Source: an uncultured Ruminococcus sp.
Lineage (GTDB): Bacteria > Bacillota > Clostridia > Oscillospirales > Ruminococcaceae
Direction: 5' to 3'
DNA length: 32,817 bases
Assembly: GCA_947176075.1 (NCBI GenBank)
Contig: CAMWPG010000011.1
Span: 1 to 32,817 of the forward strand
Each line of letters opens with the position of its first letter. The stretch's first letter is position 1. The notes below the pieces were generated by a model. The model was given only the letters and a program-made list of their open reading frames with translations, was not told the origin of the DNA and did not search any database. Positions 9,447 to 15,857 of this stretch are shown here, piece by piece. A program made the translations under genes and the position numbers.

Positions 9447-10028
9447 CTATATTATTAAAGGTTGAATTTGATGACACTCAAGGGCTGATTCAATAGTGAG
9501 CGGCAGTTTTTCAAAATATGCCACCATTGATGCCGGCTTTTTCTCAGGCGAATCTTGACCGAATGGAACAAAATAATAATTTCTTGTATTCATAAGTGCG
9601 CCGATATTCTTACCGCTGCATCTCAGCGCATCGTTTGTAGCTATTGCAAGAATAATGGGTTTGGAATTTCTGAGCATTGACTTAACAGCCATAGTTACCG
9701 TTGTATCTACAACACCAAGTGTCAGCTTACTCATTGTATTTGAGGTGCACGGACAAACTGCAATGCAGTCAAGAAGATCTTTAGGTCCTAAAGGTTCTGC
9801 ATCTGTAATACTCAATATCGCACGTCTGCCGCTTATTTCTTCCATGCGGCGAATATGATCGGCTGCTTTTCCGAAACGTGTGTCAAATGACGCTGCGTGT
9901 TCGGAGAATATCGGCGTAAGCTCTGCTCCAGCTGATACAAGAGCTTCAGCCTCTTTAAAAGCAGATTCAAAGGTGCAAAAAGAACCGGTCACCGCAAAGC
10001 CGATTCTTTTGCCCAAAAGCTTTTTCAT
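9447..10028 (-). CDS. dpaB: Dipicolinate synthase subunit B
   Basis: MKKLLGKRIGFAVTGSFCTFESAFKEAEALVSAGAELTPIFSE... flavoprotein-like subunit; ATG at 10028 overlaps the dpaA-tail stop as ATGA. Confidence 0.92.
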   Translation of the reverse strand: MKKLLGKRIGFAVTGSFCTFESAFKEAEALVSAGAELTPIFSEHAASFDTRFGKAADHIRRMEEISGRRAILSITDAEPLGPKDLLDCIAVCPCTSNTMSKLTLGVVDTTVTMAVKSMLRNSKPIILAIATNDALRCSGKNIGALMNTRNYYFVPFGQDSPEKKPASMVAYFEKLPLTIESALECHQIQPLII

Positions 10029-10105
10029 GTTACTCGCTCCTCTGATAATCGCACTACAGCGTCGGCAAGGAGTATTCCCGCTGTTTTGGGTGCAGCTTTT
10101 CCGGG
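10025..10105 (-). CDS. dpaA: Displaced C-terminal tail of dipicolinate synthase subunit A (DpaA), continued from 14841-15635
   Basis: Frame encodes P-GKAAPKTAGILLADAVVRLSEERVT*, matching the DpaA C-terminal pattern LPGxxAPxTAG; TGA overlaps dpaB ATG. Confidence 0.85.
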   Translation of the reverse strand, partial: PGKAAPKTAGILLADAVVRLSEERVT

Positions 10106-10126
10106 AACGGATAGTGCAGGATGACA
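10083..10126. other. Attachment-site junction, recombinase/dpaA-tail side
   Basis: Element arm CAGGATGACA (10117-10126) inside, GGAA core 10104-10107, DpaA tail coding sequence outside; outer limit approximate. Confidence 0.7.
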
Positions 10127-10128
10127 CA

Positions 10129-11463
10129 TCAGCGTAAAATAAGAATCGTTTTTTCTTCGGTGACGATGATATTTTTTATAAGAATCCTCGCTATTGCCTT
10201 TTTTTCTGAAAATGAAAGCTTTTTCCACATACTTTTGACGCTTTGTTGAGAAATGATTCTGCCTGCACTTTTCCGCATCAAAAGTTCTCTTTTATGTTCA
10301 AGTGAAAGAAGCCTAATAGTATCTGTATTTTTGGATTCTTCGATAATCCGTAAAATTTCCGCCTCTATTTCATCAATAAAATGCTCGCTTTCATTAATAA
10401 TCATCTTCTCTCCTATAAAAAGCTTTTCAATTTCAGATGACATAGTCTCGTCTGCCAAGCTTTCAACAGTTTCTGCACGTATTCCTCTAAGTCCATCACA
10501 AGACCCATTTCGCTTTCCACGACAAGTAATATACAAATAAGGTCTGCCCTTACCGTTGTCTCTTATGTAGCAGCTGCCGCCGCATTTTCCACAAAGTATA
10601 AGCCCTTGCAGCCATGATGTATTTCCGCTGCCGCCATTTGAGGACGGCTTATGTAAATTTATAAGCTCCTGTGCAGCAAGCCAAATTTCGGGCTCTATAA
10701 ATCCCCTATGATTAGCAGGTGCAGCAAAATGTTCACCTTCTGATCTTATCGCAAGAATGCCGTAATTATCACGAAAATCGTCCGATGATCCGAGCAGATT
10801 ATAGCCCGATGCGACAAGGCTTGATATCACATCACAGCTGCACATAACATAAGCAGGATTCCTGATGATCCTTGCTGCTTTTGTACCAGAAAATCCAAGC
10901 TGTCTGCCGATCCTATCAAAGCTTTTTCCAGCAATATATCTGCTGTAGCACTGCCTTACAATATTGCTTTCTTCGGTGTTTTCAGTCCAATCTCTGTTAT
11001 ATCCAAAAGGCGGAATGCCTCCGAGCGGCAATTTTTTTTCTGCTCTGGCATGATAATTGTCACGAATCCTTGCCGATATAGTTTTCTGTTCCATTTCGGC
11101 AAACATTATAAGCAGCTTAACGAGCATCTGACCCATAGGCGTTTTTGTATCAAGTCCCTCACTATATGAAAAAAGTTCTATCTTTCTCTGCTCAAGTTCT
11201 TCCCAAAGTCTTGCAAAATCAGCCAGCGACCTCGATATACGATCAAGCTTATATACTATTATTCCTCGAATTAGACCTCTCCTTGCATCGTTAAGCATTC
11301 TCTGAAAGTCAGGACGATTGATATTTGTCCCACTGTAACCCTTATCCTTATAAACCTCCACCGTTTCTTCGCATGGCAGCCTGCTTTTGCATAAATCTAT
11401 CTGCATTGATATTGAGATAGAATCCTTTTTTTCCACAGATTGTCTTGCATAAATTGCATACAT
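10129..11463 (-). CDS. Large serine recombinase (resolvase + recombinase + zinc beta-ribbon domains; SpoIVCA/TndX-like)
   Basis: MYAIYARQSVEKKDSISISMQID catalytic N-terminus; VYKLDRISRSLADFARLWEEL; FAEMEQKTISARIRDNYHARA; GGIPPFGY; CGKCGGSCYI...CRGKRNGSCDG zinc ribbon. Confidence 0.93.
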   Translation of the reverse strand: MYAIYARQSVEKKDSISISMQIDLCKSRLPCEETVEVYKDKGYSGTNINRPDFQRMLNDARRGLIRGIIVYKLDRISRSLADFARLWEELEQRKIELFSYSEGLDTKTPMGQMLVKLLIMFAEMEQKTISARIRDNYHARAEKKLPLGGIPPFGYNRDWTENTEESNIVRQCYSRYIAGKSFDRIGRQLGFSGTKAARIIRNPAYVMCSCDVISSLVASGYNLLGSSDDFRDNYGILAIRSEGEHFAAPANHRGFIEPEIWLAAQELINLHKPSSNGGSGNTSWLQGLILCGKCGGSCYIRDNGKGRPYLYITCRGKRNGSCDGLRGIRAETVESLADETMSSEIEKLFIGEKMIINESEHFIDEIEAEILRIIEESKNTDTIRLLSLEHKRELLMRKSAGRIISQQSVKSMWKKLSFSEKKAIARILIKNIIVTEEKTILILR

Positions 11464-11496
11464 ACGATCACCTCGTTAAATAATATGCAAAACGGC

Positions 11497-11527
11497 AAAA
11501 AAAAAGCACCCTCCCGAAGGAGGATGC
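11497..11527 (-). terminator. Intrinsic terminator of the cohesin-like gene
   Basis: Minus strand GCATCCTCCTTCGGGAGGGTGC stem-loop followed by T9. Confidence 0.88.
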
Positions 11528-11578
11528 CTTAATTCAGATGTTAGTCTGTATTAGTCTTAGAGTTTCTCTTAGGAGAAA

Positions 11579-12457
11579 TTACTTTCTCTTCTTAGCAACC
11601 AGAGCTACGCCGCCGATTACAACCAGAGCAGCAGCTGCACCAGCTACAGGCAGAACATCGCTTGTCTTAGGTGAAGATGTTGTGCCGCCAGTTGGCTTAG
11701 CAGTTGTTGTTACTGTAGTAGTTGTTGTTGTTGGAGTTGTAGATGTAGTAGTTGTAGATGTTGGAGTTGTAGATGTTGGAGTTGTAGATGTTGGAGTTGT
11801 AGATGTAGTTGTTGTTGTTGTTGGAGTTGTAGATGTAGTTGTAGTTGTTGTAGTTGTAGTAGTTGTAGTAGTTGTTGTAGTTGTTGTAGATGTTGTATCA
11901 CCCTTGATGATGATAGCACCATTTACCAGAGCAGGAACATCTGTACCAGCAGGTGTTTTAATCATAGACTTTTCTTCATCACCCTCAAAGTTTACGATTG
12001 TGAATACATCGCCTTCCTTAGCATTGCTTGTTACTGTGAAGTTGAGGTTCAAAACAACACCATCTGAAATAATTTCATCACCTGCAACCTGCATGATAGT
12101 TGCACCGCACCACATTCTACCAGCATCAGCATTAACAACAGGAACGTTAAGAGCTGTATAGCCATTACCAAGAGCTTCAATAATAGCACCGCCGCTTACG
12201 CACTTATCAAGAGTCAGCTCAGATGTATTATATGTTACACCATAGCCAAGCTCAAGCCAGCCGCCTGTACCAGACAGTGTCATAGGAACAGTAACCTTAT
12301 AATTAGCAGCCTTCAGTTCATCAAGTGTCAGTTCAATAGTACCAATAGTATACGTACCAGTTACAGCATCAGCTGGAATTGCAAATACAGCTGCAGAAGC
12401 AGCAACTACGGCAACTGCAGAAATAGCAGCAATGCTCTTCTTAAATGTAGTCTTCAT
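11579..12457 (-). CDS. Secreted, wall-anchored cohesin-like domain protein with Thr-rich linker
   Basis: Signal peptide; cohesin-like beta-sandwich region (VPMTLSGTGGWLELGYGVTYNTSELTL...DGVVLNLNFTVTSNAKEGDVFTI); poly-Thr/TSTTP linker; C-terminal SPKTSD-hydrophobic-KKRK sorting-like signal. Confidence 0.75.
   Translation of the reverse strand: MKTTFKKSIAAISAVAVVAASAAVFAIPADAVTGTYTIGTIELTLDELKAANYKVTVPMTLSGTGGWLELGYGVTYNTSELTLDKCVSGGAIIEALGNGYTALNVPVVNADAGRMWCGATIMQVAGDEIISDGVVLNLNFTVTSNAKEGDVFTIVNFEGDEEKSMIKTPAGTDVPALVNGAIIIKGDTTSTTTTTTTTTTTTTTTTTTSTTPTTTTTTSTTPTSTTPTSTTPTSTTTTSTTPTTTTTTVTTTAKPTGGTTSSPKTSDVLPVAGAAAALVVIGGVALVAKKRK
11710..11895. repeat. Low-complexity Thr-linker repeat, including several 15-bp gttgtagatgttgga units
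   Basis: Encodes TTTT.../TSTTP repeats on the minus strand. Confidence 0.85.
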
Positions 12458-12499
12458 TTTAATTAATTCCTTTCAAATATAAAATTTATTTTGATACAG

Positions 12500-12521
12500 C
12501 CGGCGTAATGTAATACGCCGG
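12500..12521. repeat. Perfect hairpin between the dockerin and cohesin-like genes
   Basis: ccggcgta-atgtaa-tacgccgg; downstream T tract weak, so terminator or processing role uncertain. Confidence 0.55.
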
Positions 12522-12542
12522 TTATATGCGTACCTTTTTTAA

Positions 12543-14507
12543 TTAGCCAATAATCTCAGACCAAACTGGATTCTGACCTGCACCAGACTTACCATAGTAA
12601 GTCAAAATGTTTGTAGCATCAGAAATATCAAGTCTGCCATCATTGCTGTTCTTACCAGCCTTAGACTCTGTATCTACATCTGCGAGGAAGTATGCCAGAA
12701 CATTCAGATCTTCATCGTCATTCAGAGTTATTTCCTGTCCAACACCAGAATGACCATAGTAAGTCAGAACCAGTGTAGCATCAGCAATCTCAACATGACC
12801 GCTAAGATCTGTATCACCCTTAACACCGATGTAAACGATCGGGTTATCAGTTACTGTAAGATCAGCATTATCAGCAACATTCATTGTTTCGCCCGGAACA
12901 AATGTAAGCTTAAGCTCACTTGCAACATATGCTGTACCCTCTACACTGTTGAAATAATCAGCAGGAGTAGCAAATGCAGGCTTCAGGTAATTATTATAAT
13001 GTGTTGGTGAGATCTTTACTGTGTAAGCCTCATCATGAAGAGTACCAACCAGTGTCAGGCTATTAACCAATCCAGCCAGATCAAATGCATTCTCATCATG
13101 TGAGAAATAGTAACCCTTACCGGCTTCAACTTCTATACTTTCCAGAATAAAATCAACCGGAACAATACTATCTGTTGTGTCAGATGTATCTGATGTTGAT
13201 ACTGTAGTAGTTGTTGTTGTGCTGTCAGATGTATCTGATGTTGATACTGTAGTAGTTGTTGTTGTACTGTCAGATGTACTTGATGATGTTGTTGTAGTTG
13301 TTGTTGTACTGTCAGATGTAGTAGTTGTTGTAGTTGTTGTTGTAATCTCAACATCCTTGAGAATTATTTCTCTTTTTACATCGAAGTAAGCAACACCATC
13401 ATTAATATCTCCTCTTGCCTCAACAATCTTATAGGAAGAATCATATGCCTTGCCTTCTTCAGCATTTGCATTTACATATTCCTCAACCTCAGCAGCTTCA
13501 GCATCAGAGATCTGGAATGATACAGCATATGTACCATTACTTACTATCACTTCAAAATTAGAACCTTCCTTTGCAAGTGCAGCAACATCATTAGCTGTTA
13601 CATTAAGTGTGTAGCCATTTGTTACAACAATATCATTCAGAAGATCAACAACCTTATTGAAGTCGCTGCCATGTCTCTGAACAGCCTCGTCAACAGAAGC
13701 AGGAACAGTATAAACCTTAGTCTTTTTTGCAACGTACTTAGACACAGCTGCCAGCATTTCATCAGCTGTTGCATAAGAACCTGACTTATTAAGATCAGCA
13801 GCCTTTTCCTTAAGCTCTTGAGCCCTATCAAGCTTTGCAAGAAGCTCAATATTCAGTGCATTAGCCACATCATCAGAAACAACATCTACCTGAGCAGCAA
13901 CAGAATCAGCCAATTCCTTAGCCAGACCCTTGAAATATGCAGCAGGTGCAAGTCCGATGTCTGTACCGTCAGATGTCAATGTGCATTCAACGTCAATTTC
14001 CTTTCCAGATTCCAGAGCATTAGCATCAAAAGAAACAGTGAATTCAACAGTCTTATTGAATGCATCCATTGTTACTGTGCCTGTATAGCCCTCTTTTGCA
14101 AGAGCCTTACGAACCTTGGAGTAAACCTTAGATTCTGCATAATTTGTCATGTCAGCTGTTGCCTTTACAGTAACAATGCCGTCTTTTACAGTCAGAACTG
14201 GGTTTGCTGCTTCGTCCATGATTTCCTTTGCCATAACTGCATAAGAATTGTTTTCAGGAAGCATTGCCAGGAAATCATCCTTAGTAATTTCCTTCTGTGT
14301 ACCTTCCATAGATGTTGCTACAGCAAGCATCTTAGTATTCCACTCAGACTCGATCTTATCTGCTGGAATAGCTGTGAAAGTATCCAGGGAAAGTGTCTTA
14401 GCACTGGCATCTTCTGCAGAAATATTCATAATAGCGCCCTGTGTAAGCACCATTGGAACAGCAATTGCAGCAGCCATGACTCTGTTAAGAATCTTCTTCA
14501 TTTCCAA
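12543..14507 (-). CDS. Secreted dockerin-containing protein with Thr/Ser linker
   Basis: Signal peptide; novel N-terminal region; TTTTTTVSTSDTSDS repeats; C-terminal duplicated dockerin segments GDTDLSGHVEIADATLVLTYYG and DVDTESKAGKNSNDGRLDISDATNILTYYG. Confidence 0.85.
   Translation of the reverse strand: MEMKKILNRVMAAAIAVPMVLTQGAIMNISAEDASAKTLSLDTFTAIPADKIESEWNTKMLAVATSMEGTQKEITKDDFLAMLPENNSYAVMAKEIMDEAANPVLTVKDGIVTVKATADMTNYAESKVYSKVRKALAKEGYTGTVTMDAFNKTVEFTVSFDANALESGKEIDVECTLTSDGTDIGLAPAAYFKGLAKELADSVAAQVDVVSDDVANALNIELLAKLDRAQELKEKAADLNKSGSYATADEMLAAVSKYVAKKTKVYTVPASVDEAVQRHGSDFNKVVDLLNDIVVTNGYTLNVTANDVAALAKEGSNFEVIVSNGTYAVSFQISDAEAAEVEEYVNANAEEGKAYDSSYKIVEARGDINDGVAYFDVKREIILKDVEITTTTTTTTTSDSTTTTTTTSSSTSDSTTTTTTVSTSDTSDSTTTTTTVSTSDTSDTTDSIVPVDFILESIEVEAGKGYYFSHDENAFDLAGLVNSLTLVGTLHDEAYTVKISPTHYNNYLKPAFATPADYFNSVEGTAYVASELKLTFVPGETMNVADNADLTVTDNPIVYIGVKGDTDLSGHVEIADATLVLTYYGHSGVGQEITLNDDEDLNVLAYFLADVDTESKAGKNSNDGRLDISDATNILTYYGKSGAGQNPVWSEIIG
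13180..13350. repeat. In-frame tandem repeat (about 45-bp unit) encoding the Thr/Ser/Asp linker
   Basis: gatgtatctgatgttgatactgtagtagttgttgttgt[g/a]ctgtca twice, followed by two degenerate copies. Confidence 0.8.
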
Positions 14508-14666
14508 TTACCTCTCTTTATAAAATTTTTTTTGTGCCCTTTCGCTTTGCATACGTGATCGCAACTGTAAATTCTCATAAATTTACTCGTCTGCCAATCT
14601 CAGAACACCATGTATCATCAGTTACAGCGCACGGTGCATGAGCAGCTATAATCGATTTACAAAAGT

Positions 14667-14695
14667 ATTTTAACATATTCCAGCCGGAATGTCAA
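14667..14695 (-). promoter_or_regulatory. Sigma-A-like promoter for the dockerin gene
   Basis: Minus strand TTGACA-N17-TAAAAT. Confidence 0.75.
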
Positions 14696-14820
14696 GTGAT
14701 TAATCGCATTTTTTTTAAAATTTCTAAAGTAATATTTTTCCCATTTTTAGTGCTTTTACACAATTACGGGGATTTTTTCCTTTTTTTGCAGCTCATCAGC
14801 GCTTATCTTTAATATATTTA

Positions 14821-14864
14821 TGTCATCCTGACACTGCCGCTGGAAGCCCTGATGCCCACACATA
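14821..14864. other. Attachment-site junction, DpaA N-terminal side
   Basis: Element arm TGTCATCCTG (14821-14830) inside, GGAA core 14842-14845, DpaA coding sequence outside; outer limit approximate. Confidence 0.7.
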
Positions 14865-15635
14865 TTTGCGTCCAGTTTCCTCTATAATTTTTTTATCTGC
14901 ACCTCCCGGCGCTGATGCAAGCTCTATAAATACACATTCCTTTTTAAGACACATTATATCAGCGATCCCAAAAATCTCCGCCGGCACTGTATTGAAAATT
15001 ATATCAATTTCTGAAAGAACGCTTTTTTCAGGCAATATTTTTGCTGCATTAGCGCCCATTGCTTTTATTTTCATTCTATCGCACGTCTTACGAGCCGATG
15101 CTGTCACGTCTGCACCCAGCTTTATAAGTCTGTCAGTCAGGATCATTCCTATCCTGCCGTAACCTGTCACTAAAACTTTACTTCCCCAGATGGTTCTTTC
15201 CGTTTCTTCCATAGCTATTTTCAACGCTGCCTCAGCGGTCGGAACTGCATTTGCAATAGCAAGAGCTTCATCCTCCATATAGTTAAATATACTCAGTCCC
15301 AGCTCATTTGCAGCCTGCTCTGCCGCTCTACCATTTATTCCCATAAAAACTACGCTGTCTTCTTTTATTTTATCCATTATATCCTGTACTTTTATTTCCT
15401 CTGCTCCAAATGGAGCATTTATTCTGCCTTTATTGTCTGTAACCACCGGCGGAAGAAGCAGTATATCTGCTTTATCTGACGTCCCTTTAAATTTTCTGAA
15501 AATCATTTGCTCTTCTTTCGGAAGCTTTTCCTCTGAATACCCCACAAGTTCTACATCATAAATATCCGACAGCCTTGCAGCCGCATAAAGCATTCTGATA
15601 TCTCCGCCGGCAATAAGCAGTTTCTTTTTATCCAT
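14823..15635 (-). CDS. dpaA: Dipicolinate synthase subunit A, N-terminal portion (interrupted); last 5 codons plus stop are element-derived
   Basis: MDKKKLLIAGGDIRMLYAAARLSDIYDVELVGY..., VLVTGYGRIGMILTDRLIKLGADVTASARK; ends YVWASGLP then AAVSG* instead of the expected GKxAPxTAG tail. Confidence 0.9.
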   Translation of the reverse strand: MDKKKLLIAGGDIRMLYAAARLSDIYDVELVGYSEEKLPKEEQMIFRKFKGTSDKADILLLPPVVTDNKGRINAPFGAEEIKVQDIMDKIKEDSVVFMGINGRAAEQAANELGLSIFNYMEDEALAIANAVPTAEAALKIAMEETERTIWGSKVLVTGYGRIGMILTDRLIKLGADVTASARKTCDRMKIKAMGANAAKILPEKSVLSEIDIIFNTVPAEIFGIADIMCLKKECVFIELASAPGGADKKIIEETGRKYVWASGLPAAVSG

Positions 15636-15678
15636 ACAACCATCTCCGTTTCAGGTGCATTTCAGCTTCGGCTCTTTC

Positions 15679-15707
15679 TATTCTATGAATATATAGGGCT
15701 TTTGGTG
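15679..15707 (-). promoter_or_regulatory. Putative sigma-K-type promoter of dpaA
   Basis: Minus strand CACC-N16-CATAGAATA, matching mACm-N16-CATAnnnTA; predicted leader about 36 nt. Confidence 0.6.
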
Positions 15708-15770
15708 CAGGACTATGAGCTTTGTAGAAGCTGCACAAGTTCTCATTTTTATTCTCTAATTCGCCCGAAA

Positions 15771-15800
15771 AGGCACCTGCATATATACAAGTGCCTTTTC
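15771..15800 (-). terminator. Probable terminator downstream of htrA
   Basis: aaaaggcac...gtgcctttt stem-loop; short T tract. Confidence 0.55.
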
Positions 15801-15857
15801 AGAAAATAATAAGGAGAATGTATGAAGATAAGTGGACTGCAAATTTATCTGCGGAAT

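Larger units (their letters stand above)
10105..14842. mobile_element. 4738-bp recombinase-encoding element interrupting dpaA (skin-like intervening element)
   Basis: Interrupts dpaA between codons for LP and GK; GGAA shared at both junctions (10104-10107 and 14842-14845); serine recombinase at one end; inverted arms CAGGATGACA / TGTCATCCTG symmetric about the joined GG. Confidence 0.85.

Noticed and set aside
10029-10127. ORF extension MSSCTIRSRKSCTQNSGNTPCRRCSAIIRGASN in front of DpaB
   Set aside because: It is the +1 frame of the DpaA tail; DpaB starts at the conserved MKKLLGKR at 10028.
11480-11487. CATATTAT on the minus strand as a sigma-E/sigma-K -10 for the recombinase
   Set aside because: TSS would fall inside the ribosome-binding site and no matching -35 is present; too weak to call.
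11700-11900. Repeat-rich stretch as a CRISPR array
   Set aside because: Repeats are contiguous in-frame ACA/ACT codon runs without spacers and lie inside a coding region.
11538-12161. Valine-rich plus-strand ORF, and Gln/Leu-rich off-frame ORF 11710-11922
   Set aside because: Low-complexity translation of the antisense or alternate frame of the Thr-linker repeats.
13133-13389. ORFs 13133-13354 (-) and 13177-13389 (+)
   Set aside because: Alternate-frame and antisense readings of the dockerin-gene linker repeat.
13818-14558. 246-aa Cys-rich plus-strand ORF antisense to the dockerin gene
   Set aside because: Fully antisense to a well-supported secreted protein gene; composition looks like an antisense artefact.
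10120-14835. Direct TGTCA repeats at both junctions as the recombination core
   Set aside because: Joining there puts dpaA into the frame of the SSCTIRSRKS... extension and loses the DpaA tail.
10115-14855. Alternative crossover at the shared GCA (10115-10117 and 14853-14855), giving YVWALSVPGK
   Set aside because: In-frame and protein-plausible, but only 3 bp shared, and the circularised arms would not be symmetric about it; GGAA satisfies both criteria.
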